This document shows, in pieces, positions 55,433-64,000 of a stretch of 64,000 nt of DNA. Numbering within the stretch: the stretch's first letter is position 1; each line of letters begins with the position of its first letter. Origin of the DNA: Aeromonas taiwanensis (GTDB taxonomy: Bacteria > Pseudomonadota > Gammaproteobacteria > Enterobacterales > Aeromonadaceae); assembly GCF_000820165.1 (NCBI RefSeq), contig NZ_CDDD01000106.1, forward strand, positions 1-64,000. Direction: 5' to 3'. Made by a program: the position numbers and the translations under genes. The notes under the pieces were generated by a model, which saw only the letters and a program-made list of their open reading frames with translations, was not told the origin of the DNA and did not search any database.

Positions 55433-55822
55433 ATGAGTATCTCATTTGACAGCGCGCTTGGCGTCCATCCCTATGCCCTGGATGTGCGGGCGGACAGGGC
55501 CCGTATTCTGGCAGGGAATCTGGCCAATGTGGATACCCCAGGCTATCTGGCGCGGGATGTGGATTACAAGGCGATCCTCGGCCGTGTCGCCGGACAGGTG
55601 GCAGCAGGGGAGCCGGGCAGTGCCATCAGCCAGGGCGCCATGGACAACGACATGCAGCATCCCCTCTACCGCATTCCCTACCAGGTCTCCATGGACGGCA
55701 ACACCGCCGAACTGAGCGTGGAGCAGAGCAAGTTTGCCAGCAATGCCACCGACTTCCAGACCAGCCTCACCTTCCTGAATATGAAAATCACCGGGATCGC
55801 CAAGGCGATCGAGGGCCGTTAA
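55433..55822 (+). CDS. flgB: Lateral flagellar proximal rod protein FlgB
   Basis: A 129-residue rod protein. NLANVDTPGYLARDVDYKAI is the canonical rod-protein N-terminal motif. It opens the flgBCDEFGHIJKL operon behind the sigma54 promoter candidate. Confidence 0.96.
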   Translation: MSISFDSALGVHPYALDVRADRARILAGNLANVDTPGYLARDVDYKAILGRVAGQVAAGEPGSAISQGAMDNDMQHPLYRIPYQVSMDGNTAELSVEQSKFASNATDFQTSLTFLNMKITGIAKAIEGR

Positions 55823-55824
55823 TC

Positions 55825-56250
55825 ATGTCGTTCAACCGAATCTATGACATCGCCGGCAGCGCCATGCGGGCGCAGACCGTCCGCCTCGACACTGTCGCCT
55901 CCAACCTGGCCAACGTCGACAGCGCCGCCGGCAGCGAGGAGGCCGCGTTCCGCGCCATCAAGCCCGTTTTCTCCACCCTGTATCAGCGGGTGCAGGAGGC
56001 CGAAGGGCTGGGAGCCGCCCAGGTGCAGATCGCCGGCATAGTGCAGTCGGATCGCCAGGTCGAGAAGCGTCTGGAGCCGACCAACCCCCTGGCCGACGGT
56101 GATGGCTTTGTCTACTACTCCAACGTCAACGCGGTGGAGGAGATGGCGGACATGATGAGCGCCTCCCGGGGCTTCGAGACCTCGGTGGAGGTGATCAACC
56201 GCATCAACAGCATGCAGCAGGGGCTGCTGCGTCTCGGCCAGGGGGCATAA
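55825..56250 (+). CDS. flgC: Lateral flagellar proximal rod protein FlgC
   Basis: A 141-residue rod protein. SNLANVDSAAGSEEAAFRAI near the start and NVNAVEEMADMMSASRGFET at the end are family features. Its taa is followed at once by the flgD ATG. Confidence 0.96.
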   Translation: MSFNRIYDIAGSAMRAQTVRLDTVASNLANVDSAAGSEEAAFRAIKPVFSTLYQRVQEAEGLGAAQVQIAGIVQSDRQVEKRLEPTNPLADGDGFVYYSNVNAVEEMADMMSASRGFETSVEVINRINSMQQGLLRLGQGA

Positions 56251-56934
56251 ATGAGCCTGCCACAAGTCAGCGGTCTGGATACCGCCCGCAGCACCAGCCA
56301 GTACTCGGCCACTCCGGAGATCGCCGCCAACGGCACCACCGATGGCCAGGGGGTCCAGCTGCGCAACGAATTCCTGCAGATGATGGTGGCCCAGATCCAG
56401 AACCAGGACCCCACCAACCCGCTGGATGGCGCCCAGTACGTCACCCAGCTGGCGCAGTTCAGCATGGTGGAGGGGGTCGAGGGGCTCAAGGTGCTGCAGC
56501 AGAAGTCCATCAACATGATGGACACCCAGCAGGTGCTGCAGAGCACTGACCTCATCGACAAGGAGGTGATGGTGCCGAGCCAGACCCTGGATCAGCAGAA
56601 AGAGGGCGCCATCCGCGGTCAGGTGGAGCTGGCCGGCGCGGCCGATGCGGTCGAGCTGAAGGTCTATGACAAGCACGGCACCCTGGTCGCGACCAAGAGC
56701 TGGGGCGAGAGCAAGGCGGGGGCGCTGGATTACGAGTTGCCGACCCTGCCGGCCGGTGAGTACAGCTTCGAGGTGAAGGCTTCCCTCGCGGGGGTGACCA
56801 CCACCAGCAAGAACTATGTGGCCAGCCGGGTGGAGCGCGTCAGCCTGCCGGGCACGGGCGAAATCATGCTGCAAGTGGCGGGCGTCGGGGATGTTCCCCT
56901 GTTCAGCGCCGTCCAGTTTGGCAAGTCGGCGTAA
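56251..56934 (+). CDS. flgD: Lateral flagellar hook-cap protein FlgD
   Basis: A 227-residue scaffold for hook assembly. The N-terminal LQMMVAQIQNQDPTNPLDGA motif is diagnostic; the C-terminal part has FlgD-Ig-like strands. Confidence 0.96.
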   Translation: MSLPQVSGLDTARSTSQYSATPEIAANGTTDGQGVQLRNEFLQMMVAQIQNQDPTNPLDGAQYVTQLAQFSMVEGVEGLKVLQQKSINMMDTQQVLQSTDLIDKEVMVPSQTLDQQKEGAIRGQVELAGAADAVELKVYDKHGTLVATKSWGESKAGALDYELPTLPAGEYSFEVKASLAGVTTTSKNYVASRVERVSLPGTGEIMLQVAGVGDVPLFSAVQFGKSA

Positions 56935-56953
56935 CCAGAAAAGGAGCGAAACT

Positions 56954-58147
56954 GTGTCTTTTAGTATCGGACTGAGCGGCCTGCGCGCCGTCAACCAGGA
57001 ATTGAGCGTTATCAGCAACAACGTGGCCAACGCCAGCACCGCCGGCTTCAAGTCCAGCCGTGCCGAATTTGCCGCCATCTACGGTGGTGGCCAGGCGGGC
57101 GGCGTGGAGATGAACAACGTCTCCCAGAACTTCGATCGCAACGGCGACGTGACCCGTACCGGTCGCGGGCTGGATCTGGCCATCTCGGGCAACGGCTTCT
57201 TCGTCCTCAAGGATGACAACGGCCAGACCTCCTATACCCGGGCCGGCATGTTCCAGCGGGATGCCAGCAACTACCTGACCACCGCCAGCGGCACCCGTCT
57301 GCAGGGTTACGTCACCAACGAGGCGGGAGAGCTGCAGTCCGGCGTGGTGGGCGACATCCAGGTCAAGGCGGGCAGCCTGGCGGCCAAGCCTTCCGACACC
57401 CTGGAGTTCGTGGCGAACCTCAAGGCAGACGCCAGTGTCATCGACCAGGCGGTCAACCCCTTCGATCCCGCCAAGGCCGACAGCTTCAGCTACTCCCAGT
57501 CCAGCAAGGTCTATGACTCCCTCGGGGTCGAGCACACCCTCACCCAATACTTCGTGAAGACCGGGGAGAACACCTGGCAGGTCAACTACGCCTTCAACGG
57601 CACACAGACCGGCACCCCGGTGACCATGGTATTCAATACCAACGGCACCCTGCAGTCCCCGACCACGCCTCCGGTGCTGAACCTGGCACCGGCGGGGGCC
57701 GATCCCATCGCCCTCACGGCGGATCTGGCCAAGGTCAGCCAGTATGCCTCCGACTTCAACGCGACCCGCAACCAGTCCAACGGCTATACCGCCGGGGATC
57801 TGACCGGGGTCCGGGTGGATGCGGACGGCGGTGTTTACGCCACCTTCACCAACGGCCAGAGCCTGCTCCAGGGCCAGGTGGTGATGGCGAGCTTCACCAA
57901 CCCCAACGGCCTGGTGCAGGCCAACAATACCACCTGGCAGCAGTCGTTCAGTTCGGGTCAGCCCGTGCTGGGGGCGCCGGGCACCGGGACGCTCGGCGGC
58001 CTGACGGCGGGGGCCTACGAGGCCTCCAACGTGGATCTGACCGGGGAGCTGGTCAGCCTGATGACCTCCCAGCGCAACTACCAGGCGAACGCCAAGACCA
58101 TCAGCTCGGCGGACAAGATGACCCAGGTGCTCTTCAACTCCTTCTAA
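56954..58147 (+). CDS. flgE: Lateral flagellar hook protein FlgE
   Basis: A 397-residue hook subunit. It begins SFSIGLSGLRAVNQELSVIS with SNNVANASTAGFKSSRAEF and ends with MTSQRNYQANAKTISSADKM. GTG 56954 has AAGGAG ten bases upstream. Confidence 0.95.
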   Translation: MSFSIGLSGLRAVNQELSVISNNVANASTAGFKSSRAEFAAIYGGGQAGGVEMNNVSQNFDRNGDVTRTGRGLDLAISGNGFFVLKDDNGQTSYTRAGMFQRDASNYLTTASGTRLQGYVTNEAGELQSGVVGDIQVKAGSLAAKPSDTLEFVANLKADASVIDQAVNPFDPAKADSFSYSQSSKVYDSLGVEHTLTQYFVKTGENTWQVNYAFNGTQTGTPVTMVFNTNGTLQSPTTPPVLNLAPAGADPIALTADLAKVSQYASDFNATRNQSNGYTAGDLTGVRVDADGGVYATFTNGQSLLQGQVVMASFTNPNGLVQANNTTWQQSFSSGQPVLGAPGTGTLGGLTAGAYEASNVDLTGELVSLMTSQRNYQANAKTISSADKMTQVLFNSF

Positions 58148-58157
58148 GGCGTGATGC

Positions 58158-58892
58158 GTGGAAAAGCTTATCTATACCGCCATGTCGGGGGCGCAACACA
58201 CCCTGATGGCCCAGCAGATCCGGGCGAACAACCTGGCGAACGTCAATACCGCCGGTTTTCGAGCCGACTTCGAGCGAGCCTCCGCCTACGCCCTGACCGG
58301 TGACGGCTACCAGAGCCGGGTCATGGCCCGGGAGGAGCAGGCGGGCACCGATTTTCGGGCCGGTGCCCTGATGCAGACCGGCCGCACGCTGGATGTGGCG
58401 ATTCGCGGCGACGGTTTTCTCACTGTGCAGACCGCCGATGGCAAGGAGGCCTACACCCGCGCCGGCAACCTGGAGGTGGACGGCGAAGGGCTGCTCACCC
58501 TCAACGGTCGCCCCGTGCTCGGGGATGGGGGCGAGATGGTGCTGCCCGCCTACCGGGATCTGAGTTTTGGCAAGGATGGCTCCCTCAGCATCACCCCGCC
58601 GGGGGGCGGCGCCCGCCTGGACGTGGGCCGGCTCAAGCTGGTCAATCCGGAGCCGGCCGAGCTGGTCAAGGGGGCGGACGGCCTGTTCCGTCAGCGCCAG
58701 GGCGGGGATGCGGAGATCAGCGAGCAGGTGGTGCTGGCGTCCGGCTTCCTCGAGGGGGCCAACGTCAATGCGGTGGACGAGCTGATCGGCAGCATGTCCC
58801 TGACCCGCAACTTCGAGCTGCAGGTCAAGCTGATGAAGACGGCGGACGAGCAGGCGAGACAGGGAGCCAGGCTGATTTCCGGCCAGGGCTGA
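58158..58892 (+). CDS. flgF: Lateral flagellar rod protein FlgF
   Basis: A 244-residue distal/proximal rod protein. IRANNLANVNTAGFRADFER at the start and GSMSLTRNFELQVKLMKTAD at the end are typical. GTG 58158 is the likely start. Confidence 0.93.
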   Translation: MEKLIYTAMSGAQHTLMAQQIRANNLANVNTAGFRADFERASAYALTGDGYQSRVMAREEQAGTDFRAGALMQTGRTLDVAIRGDGFLTVQTADGKEAYTRAGNLEVDGEGLLTLNGRPVLGDGGEMVLPAYRDLSFGKDGSLSITPPGGGARLDVGRLKLVNPEPAELVKGADGLFRQRQGGDAEISEQVVLASGFLEGANVNAVDELIGSMSLTRNFELQVKLMKTADEQARQGARLISGQG

Positions 58893-58901
58893 CAGAATCA
58901 C

Positions 58902-58955
58902 GCAGGGCCGGTGTGACCGGCCTGCAAGAGATTGATGAGGGCGCCAGGCGCCCTC
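58902..58955 (+). repeat. Two hairpins between flgF and flgG
   Basis: GCAGG-CCGG / CCGGCCTGC (58902-58925, one bulge) is followed by the perfect stem GAGGGCGC / GCGCCCTC with a CAG loop (58937-58955). No T-run follows. They fill the only long gap (87 bases) within flgB-flgK and could be mRNA processing or stability elements. Confidence 0.6.
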
Positions 58956-58979
58956 CCATGAGATGGTGGAGAGACGAAG

Positions 58980-59765
58980 ATGCATGCAGCGCTTTGGGTG
59001 AGCAAGACGGGTCTGTCGGCACAGGATGCCAAGATGGCCAGCATTTCCAACAACCTGGCCAACGTCAACACGGTCGGCTTCAAGCGCGATCGGGTGGCGT
59101 TCGAAGACCTGTTCTATCAGGTCCAGCGCCAGCCCGGTGCCCAGCAGGATCAGCAGAACCTGTCCCCCATCGGCATCCAGATGGGTAATGGTGTGCGGGT
59201 GGTCGGTACCCAGAAGGTGTTCACCCCCGGCCAGTTCCAGAACACCAATCAGGAGCTGGACATGGCGGTGGTCGGTGCCGGCTTCTTCGGCGTCGAGCGC
59301 CCGGATGGCGAGACCGCCTACACCCGCAACGGCCAGTGGCACCGCAATGCGGAGGGGCTGCTGGTCAACGCCGACGGCTTGCCCATGCTGCCGCAGATCC
59401 AGATCCCGGACAACGCCACCAAGATCTCCATCGGCACGGACGGCACCGTGAGCGCCACCCTGCCGGGACAGCAGGAGAACGTGGAGCTGGGTCGTATCAC
59501 CCTGACCAACTTCTCCAACCCGGCTGGCCTGGAAGCCCTGGGGGGCAACCTCTACCGTGCCACCGGTGCCTCCGGCGAAGCCATCGAAGGGGTGCCGGGT
59601 GAGGAGGCCATGGGGGCCATCAAGCAGTTCACCCTGGAGAGCTCCAACGTCAACGTGGTGGAGGAGATGGTGGACATGATCACCACCCAGCGCGCCTACG
59701 AGATGAACGCCAAGGTGGTTTCCTCCGCCGATCAGATGCTCAAGTTCGTGACCCAGGCGCTGTGA
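58980..59765 (+). CDS. flgG: Lateral flagellar distal rod protein FlgG
   Basis: A 261-residue rod protein. SISNNLANVNTVGFKRDRVA and the C-terminal VNVVEEMVDMITTQRAYEMN are near-invariant in FlgG. Overlaps the flgH start by one base. Confidence 0.97.
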   Translation: MHAALWVSKTGLSAQDAKMASISNNLANVNTVGFKRDRVAFEDLFYQVQRQPGAQQDQQNLSPIGIQMGNGVRVVGTQKVFTPGQFQNTNQELDMAVVGAGFFGVERPDGETAYTRNGQWHRNAEGLLVNADGLPMLPQIQIPDNATKISIGTDGTVSATLPGQQENVELGRITLTNFSNPAGLEALGGNLYRATGASGEAIEGVPGEEAMGAIKQFTLESSNVNVVEEMVDMITTQRAYEMNAKVVSSADQMLKFVTQAL

Positions 59766-60436
59766 TGATGAGGTCGATGTGGCGCTGTGTCGTGCTCTGC
59801 CTGCTGCTGGGGGGCTGCTCCACCTATGAGTTGCAGGCCCCGGAACCCGGTGACGAGAAGTGGGCCCCCTCCCGCTCCGAGCTGACGAAGGCGGGAGTGG
59901 GGGAGGATGGCAGCCTCTACCGTAACGACTACATGATGACCCTGTTTCAGGATCGCCGCGCCTATCGGGTCGGCGACATCCTGACCGTGATGCTGGAGGA
60001 GCGCACCCAGTCCAGCAAGAAGGCCAACACCAGCATGAACAAGGCCAGCAGCATCAATGTGCCGGCCCCCTCCATCGGTGGCGTGTCGCGGCCCGACTGG
60101 GGCGCCTCGGTCAGTGCGGATCGGGACTTCGACGGCGGGGCCACCTCCAGCCAGCAGAACACCCTGGCGGGGGCCATCACGGTCACCGTGGCCGAGGTGA
60201 TGCCGAACGGGGTGCTGGGGATCCGCGGTGAGAAGTGGATCCGCCTCAACCAGGGGGATGAGTACATCCGGCTGGGGGGCATGGTGCGGGTCGAGGACAT
60301 CGATCAGAGCAACCGCATCTCCTCCCAGCGCATCGCCGACGCCCGCATCACCTATGCGGGGCGCGGTGCCCTCGCCGACAGCAACCAGATGGGCTGGCTG
60401 GCACGCTTCTTCAGCTCCGCCTTCGCCCCCCTGTGA
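59765..60436 (+). CDS. flgH: Lateral flagellar L-ring lipoprotein FlgH
   Basis: A 223-residue outer-membrane lipoprotein with lipobox LLLGGCST (Cys about residue 18). [20 protein letters not shown] and the C-terminal [18 protein letters not shown] are FlgH marks. TGATG coupling with flgG. Confidence 0.96.
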   Translation: MMRSMWRCVVLCLLLGGCSTYELQAPEPGDEKWAPSRSELTKAGVGEDGSLYRNDYMMTLFQDRRAYRVGDILTVMLEERTQSSKKANTSMNKASSINVPAPSIGGVSRPDWGASVSADRDFDGGATSSQQNTLAGAITVTVAEVMPNGVLGIRGEKWIRLNQGDEYIRLGGMVRVEDIDQSNRISSQRIADARITYAGRGALADSNQMGWLARFFSSAFAPL

Positions 60437-60444
60437 GGACCCCG

Positions 60445-61551
60445 ATGAACAGATGGTATATCGCCTTGCTCTGCCTCGCCCTCTCGGGCGTGGCCGGGGC
60501 CGCCACCCCCGCCAAGCGGGCCCTGCTGGACATCGCCGACGTGCAGGGGATGCGCACCAACCAGCTGGTGGGCTATGGCCTGGTGGTCGGTCTCTCCGGC
60601 ACCGGGGATCGCAGCCAGGTCAAGTTCACCGGCCAGTCCATGACCAACATGCTCAAGCAGTTTGGCGTGCAGCTGCCCGATGACATCGACCCCAAGCTCA
60701 AGAACGTGGCCGCCGTCTCGGTACAGGCGACCCTGCCCGTCCTGGCCGGCAAGGGGCAGCTGGTGGACGTGACCGTGACCTCCATCGGCGACGCCAAGAG
60801 CCTGCGGGGCGGCTCCCTGCTGCTCACCCCCCTGCGCGGTATCGACGGTGAGGTCTATGCGGTCGCCCAGGGCAACCTGGTGGTGGCCGGGGTCAAGGCC
60901 GAGGGGCAGTCCGGTTCGTCCGTCACCATCAACGTGCCGACGGCGGGCATCATTCCGAACGGGGCCATCATAGAGCGGGAGGCGGCCAGCAACTTCTCGG
61001 ACAAGCCGGAAGTCACCCTCAACCTCCATCAGCCGAACTTCAAGACGGCCCGCAACGTGGAGCGGGAGATCAACCGCCAGCTCGGGCCCGTGGCCAAGGC
61101 AGTCAGCGCCGGTCGCATCCAGATCGCGGCGCCGCGCGACGAGAGTCAGCGCATCTCCTTCATGGCCCTGCTGCAGGACATCCAGGTGGACATGGGCAAG
61201 GAGCGGCCGCGCGTCGTCTTCAACAGCCGCACCGGCACCGTCGTCATGGGGCAGGGGGTCAAGGTGCACAAGGCGGCAGTCAGCCACGGCAGCCTGACGG
61301 TGACGATCGGCGAGAGCCAGACGGTGAGCCAGCCCAACGCCTTCTCCAACGGGCGGACCACCACGACGCCGAACTCCCAGATCCAGGTTGACCGGGAGCG
61401 CAACAACATGTTTGTCTGGCCGGATGGCACCTCCCTGGAGGTGATCGTCAAGGCAGTGAATTCCCTGGGGGCGACCCCGGACGATGTCATGGCCATCCTG
61501 CAAGCCCTCGACGAGGCGGGCGCCCTCGAAGGCGAGCTGGTGGTCATCTAA
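60445..61551 (+). CDS. flgI: Lateral flagellar P-ring protein FlgI
   Basis: A 368-residue periplasmic ring protein with a signal peptide (1-19, ending AGA/A). [20 protein letters not shown] and [17 protein letters not shown] are canonical. ATG 60445 has GAGG upstream; a GTG at 60433 is possible. Confidence 0.97.
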   Translation: MNRWYIALLCLALSGVAGAATPAKRALLDIADVQGMRTNQLVGYGLVVGLSGTGDRSQVKFTGQSMTNMLKQFGVQLPDDIDPKLKNVAAVSVQATLPVLAGKGQLVDVTVTSIGDAKSLRGGSLLLTPLRGIDGEVYAVAQGNLVVAGVKAEGQSGSSVTINVPTAGIIPNGAIIEREAASNFSDKPEVTLNLHQPNFKTARNVEREINRQLGPVAKAVSAGRIQIAAPRDESQRISFMALLQDIQVDMGKERPRVVFNSRTGTVVMGQGVKVHKAAVSHGSLTVTIGESQTVSQPNAFSNGRTTTTPNSQIQVDRERNNMFVWPDGTSLEVIVKAVNSLGATPDDVMAILQALDEAGALEGELVVI

Positions 61552-61559
61552 GGATCTCT

Positions 61560-61958
61560 ATGACCAGAATTACCTCCGAGCCCGGTTTCTACCAGGATCT
61601 CAACGAACTGCAGCAGATAAAGAGCAACCCGGATCAGCGCGCGGCCCTGGAGGCGGCGGCTGGCCAGTTCGAGGTGAGTTTCCTGCAGACGGTGCTCAAG
61701 CACATGCGTTCGGCCTCCGACGCCCTGCAGGATGACGAGGAGAGGATCATCAAGGGGGAGTCGCTCTACCGCGATATGTACGACAGCCAGCTCGCGATGA
61801 GCCTGGTCAAGCGCGGTGGCATGGGGCTCAAGGAGCAGATGGTCAATCAACTGGCCCCCACATTAAAGAATGCCGAGCCTGTGGTCGCTTCAGAACCCCA
61901 GACCCTGGCTGCCTTCAGTCAGCCTCTGAATTCGGCAAAAATGAGGAAAGTTGACTGA
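61560..61958 (+). CDS. flgJ: Lateral flagellar rod-cap protein FlgJ, scaffold domain only
   Basis: A 132-residue FlgJ with only the rod-scaffold domain (AGQFEVSFLQTVLKHMRSAS; YDSQLAMSLVKRGGMGLKEQ). The C-terminal peptidoglycan hydrolase domain of polar gammaproteobacterial FlgJ (total about 300 residues) is absent; the gene ends cleanly, so this is not a frameshift. A separate muramidase elsewhere may serve. Confidence 0.9.
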   Translation: MTRITSEPGFYQDLNELQQIKSNPDQRAALEAAAGQFEVSFLQTVLKHMRSASDALQDDEERIIKGESLYRDMYDSQLAMSLVKRGGMGLKEQMVNQLAPTLKNAEPVVASEPQTLAAFSQPLNSAKMRKVD

Positions 61959-63277
61959 TGTCGCTGCTCAATATCGGTTTTAGCGGACTCAACGCTGCGC
62001 AGATCGCGCTGAACGTCACCGCCCAGAATATCGCCAACGTCAACACCGTCGGTTACAGCCGCCAGGAAGCCACCATGGGCAGCCTGTCAGGCTTTGGCCG
62101 GCTGGACAACGGCATGGGGGTCGAGGTGACGGGGGTTCGCAGGATCACCGATGACTACCTGGTGTCCCAGCACTGGCGCAGCCGCTCCTCGACCGGCGCC
62201 TCCTATGCGTTCCATCAGTACATCAACACCACGGAGCAGCTGCTCGGCAGCGAGGCGATGAACATCACCAAGGGGCTGGACAGCTTCTTCGCCTCCCTCA
62301 GCGCCGCCCTCGACAGCCCGGAGACGCCGGCCCAGCGCAGCCAGATCGTCAGCTCTGCCGGAGCCCTTGCCAACCGGTTCGGCCAGCTGAACGAGAGCCT
62401 GCTGACCCAGGAGAAACAGATCGACGATCAGCTCGGCAGCACCATCACCCAGGTCAACAGCTATCTCAAGCAGGTGGCGGAGCTCAATACCCAGATCGGC
62501 GAGCAGGCCTCCAAGGGGGTCAACACCTCGGCGCTGGAAGACAGCCGCGAGCAGATAGTGCGTGAGCTTTCCACCTTCATGGAGGTGAGGGTCAACCGCC
62601 AGAGCGACGGCTCCTTCTCCCTGAGTCTGCCCCAGGGCCAGCCCCTGGTGCTGGCGGGCAGTAGCAGCACCCTCTCCCTGGCCGGGGATACCCTGAGCCT
62701 GAGCTTCGGGCCGCAGTCCTTCGAGGTGCCCAAGCTGCAGGGGGGCACCCTGGCCGGGGTGCTGGAGTATCGCACCACAGTGCTGCGCCCCCTGCGCGAC
62801 GAGCTGAACCAGATCGCGAAGAAGCTGGCGGACGACTTCAACGCCAAGCAGGCGGGGGGCGTCGATTTGAACGGCGATCCGGGCAAACCCCTGTTCAGTT
62901 ACGATCCCCTCAATCCGTCAGGCACCCTCAAGGTGGCCGACGGCTTCACCGGGGATCATCTCGCTTTCGCCAAGGCGGGGGGCGGCAGCGGCGACAACCG
63001 CAACCTGCAGGAGCTGCTGACCATCAAGGACAGCCAGTACGATGCCTACAGCGCCCTGCTCGGCAAGATGGCGGTGCAGAGCGGCCAGGCCAAGGCGACC
63101 ATGGAGGCGGACGCCAACATGGAGAAGCAGCTCGCCACCAAGCTCAGCAGCGTCAGCGGGGTCAATACCGACGAGGAAGGGGTCAAAATCATGGCCTACA
63201 CCAAGGCGTACCAGGCCAATGCCAAGGTGATCAGCACCTCGGATCAACTCTTCAATTCCATCTTGAACATGTTCTGA
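61958..63277 (+). CDS. flgK: Lateral flagellar hook-filament junction protein FlgK
   Basis: A 439-residue protein. It begins MSLLNIGFSGLNAAQIALNV, with QNIANVNTVGYSRQEATM, and ends ISTSDQLFNSILNMF. Shorter than many polar FlgK because the middle domain is reduced. Its last eleven codons are the first part of the 67-bp tandem repeat. Confidence 0.95.
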   Translation: MSLLNIGFSGLNAAQIALNVTAQNIANVNTVGYSRQEATMGSLSGFGRLDNGMGVEVTGVRRITDDYLVSQHWRSRSSTGASYAFHQYINTTEQLLGSEAMNITKGLDSFFASLSAALDSPETPAQRSQIVSSAGALANRFGQLNESLLTQEKQIDDQLGSTITQVNSYLKQVAELNTQIGEQASKGVNTSALEDSREQIVRELSTFMEVRVNRQSDGSFSLSLPQGQPLVLAGSSSTLSLAGDTLSLSFGPQSFEVPKLQGGTLAGVLEYRTTVLRPLRDELNQIAKKLADDFNAKQAGGVDLNGDPGKPLFSYDPLNPSGTLKVADGFTGDHLAFAKAGGGSGDNRNLQELLTIKDSQYDAYSALLGKMAVQSGQAKATMEADANMEKQLATKLSSVSGVNTDEEGVKIMAYTKAYQANAKVISTSDQLFNSILNMF

Positions 63278-63287
63278 CGAGGGCGAT

Positions 63288-63344
63288 ATGAGGATCAGCA
63301 CCAGTCAAATCCAACTCTTCAATTCCATCCTGAACATGTTCTGA
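63288..63344 (+). CDS. Chimeric micro-ORF 1 (flgL head fused to flgK tail)
   Basis: Eighteen codons, MRISTSQIQLFNSILNMF: the first nine follow FlgL (MRISTNQIQ) and the last nine follow the FlgK end (LFNSILNMF). GAGGG lies upstream. It is a by-product of the triplication; whether it is translated is unknown. Confidence 0.5.
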   Translation: MRISTSQIQLFNSILNMF

Positions 63345-63354
63345 CGAGGGCGAT

Positions 63355-63411
63355 ATGAGGATCAGCACCAGTCAAATCCAACTCTTCAACTCCATCCTGA
63401 ACATGTTCTGA
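63355..63411 (+). CDS. Chimeric micro-ORF 2 (flgL head fused to flgK tail)
   Basis: Identical peptide to micro-ORF 1 with one synonymous base change, 67 bases further on and with its own GAGGG. Translation unknown. Confidence 0.5.
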   Translation: MRISTSQIQLFNSILNMF

Positions 63412-63421
63412 CGAGGGCGGC

Positions 63422-64000
63422 ATGAGAATCAGCACCAATCAAATCCAGCTCAGCATGCTCGACAACCTGCAACGGGGCTTCGGCGAATACGCCAGGCTGG
63501 ACCGCCAGATCGCGTCCAACAAGCGGATCCTGCAACCCTCGGACGATCCGGTCGGCAGCGTGCAGCTGCTCGGTCTGAAGAAGGAGCAGGCGGCGATGGC
63601 CCAGTACCAGAAGAACATCGCCAACGCCAAGAGCCAGCTCTCCCAGGGGGAGCTGCAGCTCGAGACCATGACCAACATGTTGAGCCGGTTGCGGGAGCTG
63701 ACCCAGACTGCCGCCAACGGCTCCCTCTCCGAGGACGATCGCCGTGCGGTGTCCAGCGAAGCGGCCATCATCAAGGAGGGGCTGCTGGATCTGGCCAACG
63801 CCCGCAACGAGAACGGCTCCAGCCTGTTCAGCGGCAGCCAGGTGGACAAGACCCCCATCGTCCAGGCGCCGGGTGGCGGCTATCTCTACCAGGGGGATGC
63901 CCTGGTGCGTGAGGTGGAGATTGCCCGGGGAGTGACGGTCTCCCTCAACCAGACCGCCGACACCCTATTCATCCAGAACGGGGATTTCTTCAAGCAACTG
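63422..64000 (+). CDS. flgL: Lateral flagellar hook-filament junction protein FlgL (partial)
   Basis: The first 193 codons; the gene continues past the window end. MRISTNQIQLSMLDNLQRGF and RQIASNKRILQPSDDPVGSV are FlgL N-terminal features, followed by flagellin-like coiled coil. It joins hook to filament with FlgK. The start is the third ATG of the 67-bp repeat. Confidence 0.95.
   Translation, partial: MRISTNQIQLSMLDNLQRGFGEYARLDRQIASNKRILQPSDDPVGSVQLLGLKKEQAAMAQYQKNIANAKSQLSQGELQLETMTNMLSRLRELTQTAANGSLSEDDRRAVSSEAAIIKEGLLDLANARNENGSSLFSGSQVDKTPIVQAPGGGYLYQGDALVREVEIARGVTVSLNQTADTLFIQNGDFFKQL

Larger units (their letters stand above)
63245..63445 (+). repeat. 67-bp tandem triplication spanning the flgK end and flgL start
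   Basis: Three units of exactly 67 bases (starts 63245, 63312, 63379) that differ by only a few bases. Each holds the last codons of flgK with its TGA, a GAGGG Shine-Dalgarno and an ATG that begins the flgL-like coding start. The third ATG (63422) is the true flgL start. Confidence 0.95.

Noticed and set aside
63245-63445. Tandem repeats considered as a CRISPR array
   Set aside because: Units are contiguous 67-mers without variable spacers and contain flgK and flgL coding sequence.
40169-64000. Flagellar block considered as the polar (main) flagellar system
   Set aside because: The fliMNPQR-flhBA / lafK-fliEFGHIJ / flgNMA / flgB-L arrangement, the short FliM and FlgJ and the single LafK-type activator match lateral systems; polar clusters carry fliO, flhF/flhG, flaA and flrABC-type regulators.

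Overview
The window is about 64 kb of a high-G+C gammaproteobacterial chromosome, most probably Aeromonas. Three things point that way: (1) housekeeping blocks in enterobacterial/Vibrio-like order (mlaFEDCB-ibaG-murA, kdsDC-lptCAB-rpoN-hpf-ptsN-rapZ-npr, degS/degQ/zapG/zapE, rplM-rpsI, petABC, sspAB, dolP-diaA-yraN-lpoA/rsmI); (2) a second, lateral-type flagellar gene set with its own sigma54 activator (lafK), an arrangement known from Aeromonas and some Vibrio; (3) codon use and protein similarity throughout. Species cannot be fixed by eye.

Layout. 1-7.3 kb: tmaR, a large class A penicillin-binding-protein-like gene, darP and pmbA. 6.1-10.6 kb (minus strand): murA, ibaG and the Mla outer-membrane lipid-asymmetry operon. 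10.8-17.6 kb (plus): Kdo synthesis, LPS export (lptCAB), then rpoN with the nitrogen-PTS genes and rapZ. 17.6-25.3 kb (minus): an accessory catabolic operon containing an HTH/PRD/EIIB/EIIA regulator, a KDPG-type aldolase, a PLP-dependent ammonia-lyase, a metallo-deacetylase, two unusual membrane proteins (DUF4310, DUF4311), DUF4312, the SFCGS glycine-rich protein and a stand-alone PRD protein. 25.6-40 kb: periplasmic proteases, division factors, ribosomal proteins, the cytochrome bc1 complex, sspAB, envelope genes and rnpB. 40.2-64 kb: lateral flagellar genes: fliMNPQR-flhBA, then lafK-fliEFGHIJ, then flgN-flgM-flgA on the minus strand, then flgBCDEFGHIJKL, with flgL cut by the window end.

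How it works together. Most of the window is core envelope, translation and respiration machinery. Two accessory blocks stand out. The 17.6-25.3 kb operon looks like an uptake and degradation route for an amino- (perhaps N-acylated) sugar acid: deacetylation, ammonia elimination, then aldol cleavage to pyruvate and a triose phosphate. It has no recognisable PTS permease or kinase although its regulators carry PTS domains, so the DUF4310/4311/4312/SFCGS set may be a new kind of transporter. The lateral flagellar block is controlled by LafK, and the leader of lafK contains a class I cyclic-di-GMP (GEMM) riboswitch followed by a terminator-like hairpin. This would tie the swarming flagellum directly to the motile/sessile second messenger.

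Structural oddities include a 67-bp tandem triplication at the flgK-flgL junction that creates two chimeric 18-codon ORFs, a 30-codon truncated copy of the aldolase gene start in front of the real one, and a strong npr-side terminator embedded in the 3' end of the convergent regulator gene. No tRNA, rRNA, insertion sequence, prophage or CRISPR array was seen. All statements come from reading the sequence; no searches were run.
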